Position numbers and translations under genes: made by a program. From the IMG/VR virus record IMGVR_UViG_3300022751_000024, positions 1-40,751 of that record: a stretch of 40,751 bases of DNA; one strand, written 5' to 3'. Numbering within the stretch: position 1 is the stretch's first letter; every line of letters begins with the position of its first letter. This document shows, one piece after another, positions 1-8,716 of the stretch. Under the pieces are notes generated by a model. It did not search any database. It was not told the origin of the DNA and was given only the letters and a program-made list of their open reading frames with translations. Source of the stretch: a virus.

Positions 1-201
1 AATAACACTCCTACATATGGAGGACTGGTAAGTAATCTTGCACAAGCGTCAAGCCAGCCAACTCAACAATATACTGACCTTACAAAGCAAGCAGAAGGAG
101 CATACAAGCAAGCTGCAGATTTTGGAAGACAAGTAGGTCAGGCTCAAGCAGACGTACAAAGTAATCCTGAATATTCACTTGATACTGGAGTAGGTCTTGG
201 T
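1..201. repeat. Left copy of terminal overlap (genome circularises)
   Basis: Bases 1-201 match 40551-40751 in the same orientation. Six mismatches fall at window positions 36, 48, 54, 62, 74 and 75; bases 76-201 are identical. The overlap is inside one gene and keeps its frame, so it is best read as the two ends of a circular assembly carrying two alleles, not as a packaged terminal repeat. Confidence 0.85.
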
Positions 202-1020
202 AATAGAATTGCTCAAACTCAAGGACTTAAAATGCAACAATTAAATTCAACAGCGGCAGGATTAGGAAATCTAGCTGGATTAGCTAATACACAACAAGGA
301 CTACAACAAACTGGTCTTGCAAGTGCAGCAGGTCTAGCAGCTCCAATTCTAGGACAATACGGACAAGCTAACTATGGTATAGGAGGTAACACATCAGGTG
401 GAGTACAAGAGAGTGACCCATTTTATAAGACACTACAAAACTATGCACAACTACGAGCCACAGGACAAGAAAGTTTAATACCAAGTAGTGTTACAGGTAA
501 TGCGGTACTTAACGACCAGCTTACTCAAATGACTAAGGCAATAAATCCTAGTTACAATGCAAATACTGCAGGTGCTCAAGGACAAGTTCAAGGACAACAG
601 TATCAACAAGTACAGAATCTTACTTCTGCTCTACAGCAAGGTCAGAATCTTCAAGGACAGCTTACTGACCTTATTACCACATTTGGACTTAACCCAAGTG
701 ATGTTAATGCTGCTAACAAAGGTCTGCAAGCTATTGCTCAAAATACTTCAGACCCTAGATATCAGATGTTACAAAACTATGTAAACGACATTGCAAATAC
801 ATATGCTCAGGTCCTTACACCAGCTGGAGGAAGTCAAACAGACTCCACACGAAGTATAGCGGCAAGTATGCTTGATTCAACTGCTAAAGGACAAAGTCTA
901 ATACAAGTAATGCACGGCCTTGACGAAGCAGCTAAGGCAAAGATTGCAGGTATTCAGACAGTTGGAAATAATCAAACTAATTCATCTAATAGGGGTGCTA
1001 CTTCATGGGATGACCTATAA
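1..1020 (+). CDS. Ejection/internal virion protein, 3' part (gene continues from 40224)
   Basis: The reading frame is open from base 1 and is the same frame as the gene that starts at 40224 and runs off the right end, so this is the C-terminal 339 residues of a protein of about 448 residues. It is rich in Gln, Ala, Gly and Asn, largely predicted helical, with no enzyme motif I recognise. It lies between a connector protein (39118-40209) and a virion transglycosylase (1026-2723). That is where short-tailed phages keep the internal virion proteins that are ejected with the DNA. The role is inferred from position and composition only. An internal ATG at 232 is not the start because the frame upstream is open and matches the 40224 gene. 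Confidence 0.7.
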   Translation, partial: NNTPTYGGLVSNLAQASSQPTQQYTDLTKQAEGAYKQAADFGRQVGQAQADVQSNPEYSLDTGVGLGNRIAQTQGLKMQQLNSTAAGLGNLAGLANTQQGLQQTGLASAAGLAAPILGQYGQANYGIGGNTSGGVQESDPFYKTLQNYAQLRATGQESLIPSSVTGNAVLNDQLTQMTKAINPSYNANTAGAQGQVQGQQYQQVQNLTSALQQGQNLQGQLTDLITTFGLNPSDVNAANKGLQAIAQNTSDPRYQMLQNYVNDIANTYAQVLTPAGGSQTDSTRSIAASMLDSTAKGQSLIQVMHGLDEAAKAKIAGIQTVGNNQTNSSNRGATSWDDL

Positions 1021-1025
1021 AATAT

Positions 1026-2723
1026 ATGAATCCAATAACACTTAATACAGGAGAACAATTAGACCCTCAAGCTGTAAAGCTTATGCGGGCAATACGTCAA
1101 AAAGAAAGTGGTGGAAACTATAATGCTGTTGGAGATTCAGGTACCTCTACAGGTGCATTTCAATTTCAGAATGCAACATGGAAAGGATATGCAAAAGATG
1201 TTTTAGGTGATGAAAATGCAGAGCAAAATAAAGCAAATCAAAATAAGGTTGCCTATACAAAAATAAAAGGTTGGAAAGATAAAGGCTGGACACCTGAACA
1301 AGTAGCGGCCGCATGGAATGCAGGAGAGGCTAAGGCTCAAGATGGAAGATGGAAAACTAATGTCGGACATAATGCAAAGATAGATTTAGATTATGATACT
1401 CCTAAATATGTAAGTGATGTTATGGCAATTGCTAAAGGACAACCAACATACAATCCTAAACCATTCTCGCAACCTACAGGGCAATCATTAGTACCAGAAG
1501 TTCCACAAGTAGATGAAACTACACAACCTAAAGAAGAAACTTTAGGAGGTAAACTCATGGGTAGAATCAGTCAAGCAGGTACAGCATTAACAGATTCAGC
1601 AAGTGGCAAGATAAATCCATTCTCAGGACTTCTACAAACAGCTGGAGCTGGGGCAGGAGCTATTGGAGATGTTGCAGGAGCAGGGCTAGGATTGCTAAAT
1701 AAAGGAGCTAACTATCTTACAGGAGGACTACTTGGAAAGGCAGAAGACAAAGCTACAGAGTTGATTGGGAAAGGTATAGAAAAAGTAGCAAATACAGATA
1801 TTGGTAAATCAGTAATAAAAGGAACACAAGACTTTTCACAATCCCACCCTGAAGCTACAGGAAACCTTAAAGCAATAGGGAATATTGCAATGGCTGTTCC
1901 TGTTGTTAAAGGAGTTGGACTTGCTGGAGGTTTGGTTAAAGGAGGATTAGAAAAAACATTTGCAGGAGCTACAGAGAAAGCTATTCAAAAAGAACTTACA
2001 AGTGCAGCGATGCGTACTGTAGGTGGAAGAAAAGCATTAGAGAATGTAGGTGAGGATGGATTAAAAATACTAGCTAAAAAAGAAATAGCACCTGTAGTTG
2101 ATGCTACTGGAAAATATACTGAAGAATCACTAAGAAACTCATCTGAAAAGCTAGGGGAAATGATTAGTCATATTGAAAATAACGAACTACAACCACTACT
2201 TCAAAAAGGTTCTAACGGTCTTATATCTCAACGTGTACCACTCAAAACTTATGCAGATATGGCAGTTAAAGAGGCTGAAGACAGTTTAAAAGACGCTAGT
2301 CCAATAAAGAAATACTTTGAACGTATACAAAAGAAGTATGGGGACTTTCCTACTATCGGACAACTTAATGAGGCTAAAAGAATCGTTGCGAACAACATAA
2401 GTGAAGCTGGTTTTGCATCACCTACAATGACTACAGATAAGGTTGTACGAAGTGTACTACAGCAAAGTGTGGAAGACGCTGCTAAGGCACTTAAACTAGG
2501 AGATGTTGCTGCAATAAATGAAAAAATGGCCCAGCTTATAAAAGCAGATAAATTACTAGATACCATTGCTAATCGAAAAGTAACTCAAGACCTTGTGAGA
2601 AAAGTAACAACTAATGCCAAAGGTACAACTAAAGGATTATTAAAGAGTGGTCTTAAGAAAGCTGGTGCAGGTGCTTTAGCTGGAGCAGGATTCTATGGAG
2701 CAGCTAATCTACTTGAGAAGTGA
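1026..2723 (+). CDS. Virion-associated lytic transglycosylase / ejection protein
   Basis: 565 residues. Residues 15-135 form an SLT (soluble lytic transglycosylase)-type lysozyme domain: KESGG with the likely catalytic Glu27, then GAFQFQNATW at 43-52 and an AAAWNAGEAKA stretch near 95. The rest is a long Ala/Gly/Lys-rich region with helical, partly hydrophobic segments (about 190-240 and 275-310) and a glycine/alanine-rich C-terminus. This resembles short-tailed phage ejection proteins that carry a peptidoglycan-cutting domain and cross the envelope during DNA entry (T7 gp16 is the classic example). It starts 5 bases after the previous stop at an 'atATG' without a Shine-Dalgarno sequence. The enzyme domain is well supported; the ejection role is inferred. 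Confidence 0.8.
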   Translation: MNPITLNTGEQLDPQAVKLMRAIRQKESGGNYNAVGDSGTSTGAFQFQNATWKGYAKDVLGDENAEQNKANQNKVAYTKIKGWKDKGWTPEQVAAAWNAGEAKAQDGRWKTNVGHNAKIDLDYDTPKYVSDVMAIAKGQPTYNPKPFSQPTGQSLVPEVPQVDETTQPKEETLGGKLMGRISQAGTALTDSASGKINPFSGLLQTAGAGAGAIGDVAGAGLGLLNKGANYLTGGLLGKAEDKATELIGKGIEKVANTDIGKSVIKGTQDFSQSHPEATGNLKAIGNIAMAVPVVKGVGLAGGLVKGGLEKTFAGATEKAIQKELTSAAMRTVGGRKALENVGEDGLKILAKKEIAPVVDATGKYTEESLRNSSEKLGEMISHIENNELQPLLQKGSNGLISQRVPLKTYADMAVKEAEDSLKDASPIKKYFERIQKKYGDFPTIGQLNEAKRIVANNISEAGFASPTMTTDKVVRSVLQQSVEDAAKALKLGDVAAINEKMAQLIKADKLLDTIANRKVTQDLVRKVTTNAKGTTKGLLKSGLKKAGAGALAGAGFYGAANLLEK

Positions 2724-2748
2724 TAATCCTATAAAAACTATAAAGAAA

Positions 2749-2886
2749 ATGAAACATATAGGCATGGCAATACAAAGTAATATGAAAAACCAAACTGAAA
2801 TTAAGTATAACAAAGCTTTGAGTTCATTTTCTTTGGGTATGAATAAAGCCTTTAACATATTAAAACAATACCATGACAGTATATAA
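2749..2886 (+). CDS. Small hypothetical protein (45 aa)
   Basis: ATG at 2749 lies just after the previous gene in an A-rich context typical of this genome. An upstream in-frame ATG at 2695 would overlap the transglycosylase gene and is less likely. The 45-residue product is polar and basic with two Met-rich stretches. It overlaps the tail-fibre start by 14 bases. No family recognised. Confidence 0.45.
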   Translation: MKHIGMAIQSNMKNQTEIKYNKALSSFSLGMNKAFNILKQYHDSI

Positions 2887-5872
2887 TCCGTCAACAGGAG
2901 GTGGAGGAACTCCAGCAGGCTCACTTACTAACCTACAATTCAATGATTCAGGTTCTTTTGGAGGACTATTAAACAGTTCCGCATATAGCAGTACTGGATA
3001 CATGTCTTTAGGGGGTAGTGTTAACCCGTACTACGGAGGACCACTTGGAGCATTAACTTTAACTGGCCCTAGAATGTCCACTGTTTTACCGTGGTTTCAG
3101 CACGATACATCTGGGGCAGAACTTCTTACATTTCATGCAGATGGAGAAACAGGAGCAGAATTTAGTGGTTTTAGAATACGACCTCTGTCAGGCACACCTA
3201 ATGACCTTGAGTTATTTGCTGGTAGATTGTATTTTAACGCGTATCAATTATATTTTGAAACAAATCAACTAATTCAAAGCATAGGATTCACTGGTAATCC
3301 TGCCAACGCTATCACTATTCCTGATGGAACTTTCAGTATCGTAATGCAAAATAACAGTTATGCAGGTGCTCTGGTAACCGATGTTGGAAATGCAGCAGTG
3401 CTTACTTGGGATGCTTCGATGCCAGTCAAAATAAATCCTTATGATGCATCAACAGTAGGATTTCAGATAAACGCTAGAACGGGCCAGACTGCTAACTTGT
3501 ATGAGATAAACTCGTTCGGAAATACTGGGGGTGACCTACTTAATATATCATCTAGTGGGTATCTAGGACTAGGAACGAACACTCCTCTTGCTAGACTCCA
3601 CTCTGTAGGTGGGTCGTCGACAATCGTAGCGCCATCATTATTTAGTGCAATTCTTGTTCCAGAAAGTCTTATAGGCACTCCTACAGATACTGTATCCCTT
3701 ATCTATGGCCCACAAGATTCTCCGAGCGGTGGAAGTAGCCAGAATCTTGGAATTACAGGTTATATAGCAAATGGACAGACTATAAATGCAAATGTATATT
3801 CATACAGAATCTTGGGAGGTATTAAATATGCTGGTCCTTCTTCTCTTCCTATAAGTTTTACCGACAGTATCAACGATGGAACGACTGATTTCGGCATCGA
3901 CTGGTCATGGACCGTCGCAACAAATGGAGATGGTTCTGTAGTTGACGGATATGTTATTCAAACAGGAGCAAGTACCTATGATGTAGGAAACACCACAAGT
4001 TATCAGGATACAAACTCGGGAGGAAGTGACCCTATTCCTTCTCCATTTACGTCATCTTTTACTTCTGCTGGACAGACGTTTAATTTTGATAGTTACGGAA
4101 TAGGTATTTCTCCTTCTAGTGTTACGTATTATGCAGGACCTAACTCTACAAGCATAACCGACAGTCCTGCCAATGGCACTTTATTTTGGATTTCCCATAC
4201 AATATATGGAACTTTAGGTAACAATTGGAGAAGTATTCAGGACTTTAGTTCTGGATTTGACGGAACATCAGACCAGACATACTACCAGACTTCAAACTAC
4301 GCAGGCTCTGGCACTAATTCCCCGAATCACTATGGAATACTGTCTGATGGTTCGTCTCTTAACCTAGATTTTCGTTCATACTCAAGGGAAACTACTCCTG
4401 GAATCTATTATTCTTCAGGTCATACGGATGGTAGTGTTTCAGACCCCAACAATGGAAGTTACTATACGATATCGATTACTCAAACTTTCACATCGTCGGG
4501 AACTAAGATTTTAAAGCAGATAAATGGAGGAGGTTATACGACGGGATATGATACTGCACAGACGGCATTTGAAATAGATGCATTCGGACCTAGTTTCAGC
4601 TCGGGTGTTGTCGTACTTCCAAGCAGTCTTTCTTCATCCTCAATAATCGCAGAAAACGGAGCAACTGATTTAGACCCAATGCCCCAGCTTATATTGAAGT
4701 CAAACGATATTTCAGGTCACGAATCCATTTCGTTCAGTCAGAACGGGTCTGAAGTGGGACGTATCTTGGTGAATGCAACAGGAGATATGCTTCAGCAGAT
4801 ACTTTCAAGCAAGAAGCTTAAGATAATGCCTACGTTCGGAGGGACTATGCCAGAGATTCAGTACACAGACAGCACTGGTAATAACGCTTTCGCTTCAATG
4901 TCTACATCGGGTCAGATGGCTCTCAATAGAAGCATACTCGCAGGAGGAGCAACTCTTGCCCTTGGAGCAGCTGATTCTTCAAATACCCAGATACTTTTTG
5001 ATTCGTCGGCATCGAGACTCGTAACGAACGGAGGTATGGCTTGGAATGGTCAGCATTGGTTTGGTACTGACAACAGTGTGGATAGGCAATTCATTCGAGG
5101 AAATGGTACGGCTAATCTAACTATTGCCACTATTCCTATAGCTACGTCTAACGGATTTCTTATTGACGGTCCTCTAGACGTACAGTCAAGCGTTATTCTG
5201 CGGTCGAATCTAACATTTCTTATGACGCAAGGTGCTTCAATCTCTTCTGGACAAAGTTTTTCCATGGGTGCGGGCTCACAATATCTTGGAGGAATTAGAA
5301 CAACATTTGCCACACGTTCAACATCAGGAACTCTTTCAGTTGCAAACAACTCCCCAATAACAGTCTTCACTGGTTCAACAGCGTCTCAAATTCTTACTCT
5401 TCCACCTGCTGCTTCTATTAGTGGTACAGTATTTGAGATATCTAATGAAGCATCTGTTTCAGTTACTATTGCTACAACAAGTTCACAAAACATGAACTTA
5501 GGGCTAGGTACTCAAACAACTCTTGTTCTACAATCTGGTGACAGAGCTAAATTTATAGCTACTGCAAGTTCAACATGGGATGTGACTAGTTATACTCAAT
5601 GGATAACACCTGTAGCCAATGGAGGAACAGGACAAACTACTCCTGTAGTAATAGCGAATAGCTTTTCAGGTGTCGGTACAGCAACCACAGTATTTACAGT
5701 TACTATAGGTACTACACAGGCAAACAACACATATAAAGTAATAATCGAACCTACGAACTTATTAGCTTGTGCTGTTCAATATGTAACAAATAAAACAACA
5801 ACAACTTTCGATGTCACTTATATTGCAGGATTAACAGGAACTGTAACATTTGATTGGTCATTATTCACTTAA
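2873..5872 (+). CDS. Tail fibre / receptor-binding protein
   Basis: 999 residues, rich in Ser, Thr, Gly and Asn with almost no Cys, as expected of a beta-structured trimeric fibre. The N-terminus carries a GGGGTPAGS linker and an LQFNDSGSFGG-like motif common in phage fibres. Near the C-terminus (about 915-925) is the PVANGGTGQTTP motif seen in many tail fibre tips, followed by a compact beta domain. It sits between ejection-protein and lysis genes, as many adhesin genes do. The middle of the gene (about 3000-5250) uses more CG-containing codons than the AT-rich ends, which suggests mosaic exchange of the host-range part. No chaperone or peptidase tail was recognised. Confidence 0.75.
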   Translation: MTVYNPSTGGGGTPAGSLTNLQFNDSGSFGGLLNSSAYSSTGYMSLGGSVNPYYGGPLGALTLTGPRMSTVLPWFQHDTSGAELLTFHADGETGAEFSGFRIRPLSGTPNDLELFAGRLYFNAYQLYFETNQLIQSIGFTGNPANAITIPDGTFSIVMQNNSYAGALVTDVGNAAVLTWDASMPVKINPYDASTVGFQINARTGQTANLYEINSFGNTGGDLLNISSSGYLGLGTNTPLARLHSVGGSSTIVAPSLFSAILVPESLIGTPTDTVSLIYGPQDSPSGGSSQNLGITGYIANGQTINANVYSYRILGGIKYAGPSSLPISFTDSINDGTTDFGIDWSWTVATNGDGSVVDGYVIQTGASTYDVGNTTSYQDTNSGGSDPIPSPFTSSFTSAGQTFNFDSYGIGISPSSVTYYAGPNSTSITDSPANGTLFWISHTIYGTLGNNWRSIQDFSSGFDGTSDQTYYQTSNYAGSGTNSPNHYGILSDGSSLNLDFRSYSRETTPGIYYSSGHTDGSVSDPNNGSYYTISITQTFTSSGTKILKQINGGGYTTGYDTAQTAFEIDAFGPSFSSGVVVLPSSLSSSSIIAENGATDLDPMPQLILKSNDISGHESISFSQNGSEVGRILVNATGDMLQQILSSKKLKIMPTFGGTMPEIQYTDSTGNNAFASMSTSGQMALNRSILAGGATLALGAADSSNTQILFDSSASRLVTNGGMAWNGQHWFGTDNSVDRQFIRGNGTANLTIATIPIATSNGFLIDGPLDVQSSVILRSNLTFLMTQGASISSGQSFSMGAGSQYLGGIRTTFATRSTSGTLSVANNSPITVFTGSTASQILTLPPAASISGTVFEISNEASVSVTIATTSSQNMNLGLGTQTTLVLQSGDRAKFIATASSTWDVTSYTQWITPVANGGTGQTTPVVIANSFSGVGTATTVFTVTIGTTQANNTYKVIIEPTNLLACAVQYVTNKTTTTFDVTYIAGLTGTVTFDWSLFT

Positions 5873-5884
5873 AAATAAAAACAT

Positions 5885-6067
5885 ATGAACGAATATACAA
5901 AAACAATAGATGGAAAATTAGCGCAATTGGTAGTTATAGATATAAGAATACTTCAAAGTGAATTATCTATGCTTGAGTCTGCAATTATTCAAGCTACTAC
6001 AAGGGCAGATGAAATTAAAAAAACTCTTGATAAAGCTAGAGAGTTAGGAATTTTACAAAACGAATAA
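5885..6067 (+). CDS. Small coiled-coil protein (60 aa)
   Basis: 60 residues forming an almost continuous heptad-like helix (residues 12-55), with no transmembrane segment or signal peptide. It starts at 'aaacatATG', 12 bases after the fibre gene. It could be a fibre-associated or lysis-control protein; nothing in the sequence decides this. Confidence 0.6.
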   Translation: MNEYTKTIDGKLAQLVVIDIRILQSELSMLESAIIQATTRADEIKKTLDKARELGILQNE

Positions 6068-6086
6068 ATAATAATATAATAAAACA

Positions 6087-6254
6087 ATGAAAGAAATCTC
6101 CCAATCAGCAACAAAAATAGTATTCATCTTAATGGCAGTAGCAGTAGTTGCTATGACATTCATGGGTATCATAACAAGTGAACAATTTATGCCACTTATC
6201 ACAATGGTATTTATGGCATATTATAAAACTCCACCAGCTTCAAGTAAAGAATAA
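6087..6254 (+). CDS. Holin-like small membrane protein (55 aa)
   Basis: ATG at 6087, stop at 6252-6254. After a short polar N-terminus (MKEISQSATK) there is a strongly hydrophobic helix (residues 11-28) and a second, weaker one (34-45), ending in a polar tail (KTPPASSKE). Two short helices and a charged tail next to an endolysin gene fit a small holin. There is no family motif; the call rests on topology and position. Confidence 0.55.
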   Translation: MKEISQSATKIVFILMAVAVVAMTFMGIITSEQFMPLITMVFMAYYKTPPASSKE

Positions 6255-6256
6255 TT

Positions 6257-6670
6257 ATGCAAGCAGAAACTCTCATGTCACGAGTATTAGATAAATTGGA
6301 TATATTGGATACTAAAGTTACAGCTGTTAGTGACCGTACTGTTCGTGTAGAAGATGCTATAAAGAGACAAGATGATTATGCTATTCCAGAGATGCAAAAA
6401 GCTATATCTGAACTACAACAAAACAAGAAAATAATAGATGATTTGTGTAAAGTTGTTTCTAGAAGTGATGGTAGAATGAATACCATGGAAGCTGATATCA
6501 TTATAAATAGCAAAGCTAATAAAATGATAGAAGAAATCACTACAGGTTGGAAAGCAGGGAAATGGATTATATCAATTGTTGTTAGTGTATTATTATTCAT
6601 AGTAGCAATAAAGAACATCATATCAGGAGGAATAGTAGATGGATTAAAAGCAATTAAAAACTTATTATAA
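6257..6670 (+). CDS. Coiled-coil protein with C-terminal membrane anchor (lysis-associated)
   Basis: 137 residues. Residues 1-90 form an amphipathic coiled coil, and residues 101-120 form one transmembrane helix with a short basic tail. This layout resembles haemolysin XhlA-type proteins that act with phage holins. It starts two bases after the holin-like gene and ends five before the endolysin, so it is part of the lysis cassette. A structural role is possible. Confidence 0.6.
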   Translation: MQAETLMSRVLDKLDILDTKVTAVSDRTVRVEDAIKRQDDYAIPEMQKAISELQQNKKIIDDLCKVVSRSDGRMNTMEADIIINSKANKMIEEITTGWKAGKWIISIVVSVLLFIVAIKNIISGGIVDGLKAIKNLL

Positions 6671-6674
6671 ATAT

Positions 6675-7727
6675 ATGCTAACAGTATCAACAACAGGGGT
6701 ATGTATAGATAACCGTTCAGACTATGAAAAGTCTAAGGACTTTAAGCATGCGGAACTTGCTTCAGGGTTCACTCCGTATGTCTGGGAAGAACGTCCAGCT
6801 AAATCTAAATATTTCTATCCATATAACCAATCATCTTCTCTTTCGTGCGTCGCAGGAGGAGGTGCGATAGTCCTTGAACATTTTGACGGAGGAGTGATAT
6901 CACGAAAAGACATATACAATCGTCGTGTGAATTATCCAAGGGGAGGCATGATGATGTATGACGTATGTAACCTTGTTCGTTCAGGAGTATGCGAAGAGAA
7001 ATACGTTCCATCTCAAGAGCTTGGAGAAAATAAGATGAATGAACGATACACTATTACAGACAATATCATTCATTCTCGGGTTACTAAGAAAGTAGCCATG
7101 ACTATCGACATTACGGGAAATTCTATAAATGAAATTGCTAAGGTTCTATCAACTTCACCTGTCATTGCATTCTGGTATTTTGATGAGGCAGGAAAAGAAT
7201 GGTGGAAGCCATATCCTGAAGTATTATTCAACTTTAAATCTTATGTAGATACTGGAGTAACACGTCACCAAGTAGCCATAGTAGATGCTATTTTGATTGA
7301 TGGTAAAAAATACCTCGTAGGACAGGACACAGCAGGAGTGGGAAGCGGTGCTGGAGTAGATGGTAACATTCGATATATATCAGAAGATATGGTGTCTAAA
7401 AGGCTTTACAGTGCTCAATACGCTATAGATGATGAAAATGAGGTCATTATACCTAATAATGGTACAAAACCTGTCTATAACAATTCTGTGACGTTACAGG
7501 TAGGGTCTATTGGAGATAAGGTAAAGATGCTTCAATCAGTACTTATTTATGAGGGATTCTTGAAGATTAAAACTCCTACTGGTTACTTTGGAGGAATGAC
7601 TAGAAATGCTCTCATTCAACTACAAAACAAATACAAAGCCGATATACTTACACCTGTAGGATTAAAAGTAGGAACTGGAATATGTGGTTCTCAAACTAAT
7701 AACTTTCTAAATAAGAAATATGCTTAA
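6675..7727 (+). CDS. Endolysin: papain-like cysteine peptidase/amidase plus PG-binding domain
   Basis: 350 residues. The N-terminal domain (about 30-245) looks like a C39/papain-like cysteine peptidase: NQSSSLSCVAGGGA puts the likely nucleophile at Cys58, TRHQVAIVDA puts His198 in the expected second position, and Asp or Asn in the following GQDT region could complete the triad. Residues 271-350 match a PG_binding_1 repeat (LQVGSIGDKVKMLQ, then GYFGGMTRNALIQLQNKY). There is no signal peptide, so it would need the neighbouring holin-like proteins to reach the wall. The likely role is peptide cross-link cleavage at lysis; the exact bond is unknown. The start at 6675 overlaps nothing and has an 'atATG' context. 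Confidence 0.75.
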   Translation: MLTVSTTGVCIDNRSDYEKSKDFKHAELASGFTPYVWEERPAKSKYFYPYNQSSSLSCVAGGGAIVLEHFDGGVISRKDIYNRRVNYPRGGMMMYDVCNLVRSGVCEEKYVPSQELGENKMNERYTITDNIIHSRVTKKVAMTIDITGNSINEIAKVLSTSPVIAFWYFDEAGKEWWKPYPEVLFNFKSYVDTGVTRHQVAIVDAILIDGKKYLVGQDTAGVGSGAGVDGNIRYISEDMVSKRLYSAQYAIDDENEVIIPNNGTKPVYNNSVTLQVGSIGDKVKMLQSVLIYEGFLKIKTPTGYFGGMTRNALIQLQNKYKADILTPVGLKVGTGICGSQTNNFLNKKYA

Positions 7728-7866
7728 TATAATCTTATTATCTGTTGGTGGTATAGTTGCATTTTGTGTTTTGACTTATATCATAATAGTCACAGCATTG
7801 AATGACGCTACTGATGTAGATTGGGATGACTTTACAGGAATTGATGGTGGTGGTAGTGTAAAATGA
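7720..7866 (+). CDS. Small membrane protein of the lysis block (48 aa)
   Basis: The ATG at 7720 overlaps the end of the endolysin gene by 8 bases. One transmembrane helix covers residues 4-27, followed by an acidic, glycine-rich tail (TDVDWDDFTGIDGGGSVK). N-in/C-out topology with a short outside tail could suit a spanin-like or accessory holin role, but no family motif is visible. Confidence 0.55.
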   Translation: MLNIILLSVGGIVAFCVLTYIIIVTALNDATDVDWDDFTGIDGGGSVK

Positions 7867-7931
7867 CCTAGCGACGGATGCTCACGCTTTCGTAAATTGG
7901 GTTTGAAAAGGGTACTAGTAATAGTGCTTCT

Positions 7932-7949
7932 TTTCATTATATAATGAAA
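7932..7949. repeat. 18-bp perfect palindrome containing TATAAT
   Basis: The two halves around 7940/7941 are exact reverse complements, and TATAAT lies inside at 7940-7945. No -35-like hexamer lies at a suitable distance. It could be an operator, a small stem at an RNA end, or chance in AT-rich DNA. Confidence 0.4.
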
Positions 7950-7953
7950 GTCT

Positions 7954-8112
7954 ATGAACCGCTCATACACACCCGCACATTGTACCCCTATCACACTCAT
8001 GAGACAGTTCGGTATCGAACATCTCCCATGTCGGAAACCCAGTGATTCCAAACTACCAAAACCTCCTGTTGCTATGGTACATTCAGGTCGTCCTTGGTGG
8101 AAGAAATCCTAA
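7954..8112 (+). CDS. Possible small basic protein (52 aa)
   Basis: ATG at 7954, stop at 8110-8112. The product is Pro-, Cys-, His- and Lys-containing, ending PWWKKS, with no hydrophobic helix. A second, shorter frame (ATG at 7944, 33 codons) overlaps it, so coding is uncertain. The stretch is less AT-rich than its surroundings. Listed because it fills an otherwise gene-free gap before a terminator. Confidence 0.3.
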   Translation: MNRSYTPAHCTPITLMRQFGIEHLPCRKPSDSKLPKPPVAMVHSGRPWWKKS

Positions 8113-8124
8113 TCTGACTAAATC

Positions 8125-8150
8125 GCCGTACCTAACCCCCACGGCTTTTT
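8125..8150 (+). terminator. Rho-independent terminator after the lysis genes
   Basis: GCCGT (8125-8129) pairs with ACGGC (8141-8145) around an 11-base loop, followed directly by five T. The stem is short but the U-run is clean. It would end the long rightward late transcript and insulate the separately promoted gene at 8224. Confidence 0.55.
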
Positions 8151-8167
8151 ATTTTGTGTATAACTTA

Positions 8168-8196
8168 TTACACTCGACCTTGTAATTTGTTACAAT
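8168..8196 (+). promoter_or_regulatory. Promoter for the 8224 gene with overlapping inverted repeat
   Basis: TTACAC (8168-8173), 17-base spacer, TACAAT (8191-8196), about 28 bases before the start codon. A perfect inverted repeat (TTGTAA, TTTG, TTACAA; 8180-8195) spans the spacer and -10, so a repressor could bind there. No protein is known for it. Confidence 0.45.
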
Positions 8197-8223
8197 TAAA
8201 TCACACGTCATACGACTGTAATT

Positions 8224-8640
8224 ATGTTATCAACACTACTACTGGTATCTCTTCTATCCGCTCCACAGATACCAGACAAAGGAGAAGTTATATCTCAAGG
8301 CAAATTAACACCTAGAGAAATAATGGAAGTAAAAGCATACGAATACCACGTATCACCAAAACTACTCGACAAAATAATAACTTGCGAGAGTAACTGGAAC
8401 ACTACCCTGCAAAGCAAACATATCTATAAAACAGATAGACCTCGTGAGGGTGTCAAGAAAGGACAACGAGAACAATCTTTTGGACTAGTGCAAATACATT
8501 TACCAGCTCACCCTAACATTACTAAACAACAAGCATTAGACCCTGAGTTTGCATTGGACTTTTTGGCTAAAAATGTAGCTAAAGGCAAAGGCATGATGTG
8601 GTCTTGCTTTCCAAAGAACGTAAAAATAATTACAAAATAA
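8224..8640 (+). CDS. Secreted lytic transglycosylase-like protein
   Basis: 138 residues. A hydrophobic N-terminus (MLSTLLLVSLLSAPQ) looks like a signal peptide or anchor. An SLT/lysozyme-like fold follows: ITCESNWN with the likely catalytic Glu55, then QSFGLVQIHLPAHPNIT at about 89-105, and DPEFALDFLAKNVAKG. Cys54 and Cys128 flank the domain and could form a disulphide outside the cytoplasm. It has its own promoter and terminators, unlike the late genes before it. It could act in lysis or modify the host wall early. The short length suggests a minimal catalytic domain. Confidence 0.7.
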   Translation: MLSTLLLVSLLSAPQIPDKGEVISQGKLTPREIMEVKAYEYHVSPKLLDKIITCESNWNTTLQSKHIYKTDRPREGVKKGQREQSFGLVQIHLPAHPNITKQQALDPEFALDFLAKNVAKGKGMMWSCFPKNVKIITK

Positions 8641-8672
8641 AGTATGATATACTGTTGGTGTTCGGTCATGCA

Positions 8673-8716
8673 AAAACACCTACTCCCTTAAGAAAAGTTG
8701 GTGTTTTACTGTTTTT
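8673..8716 (+). terminator. Terminator with a competing upstream hairpin
   Basis: An 11-base stem with one mismatch (8673-8683 with 8697-8707) is followed by ACTGTTTTT. The same AACACC strand (8675-8680) can instead pair with GGTGTT at 8657-8662. The two folds exclude each other, the layout of an attenuator. It lies just after the 8224 gene stop. Confidence 0.55.

Noticed and set aside
1-201. Direct terminal repeats used in packaging
   Set aside because: The repeat lies inside one continuous gene and the copies differ, so circular assembly of variant alleles explains it better.
7776-8051. Minus-strand frame of 91 codons
   Set aside because: It lies against the direction of the lysis operon, overlaps a plausible plus-strand gene, and has no start context.
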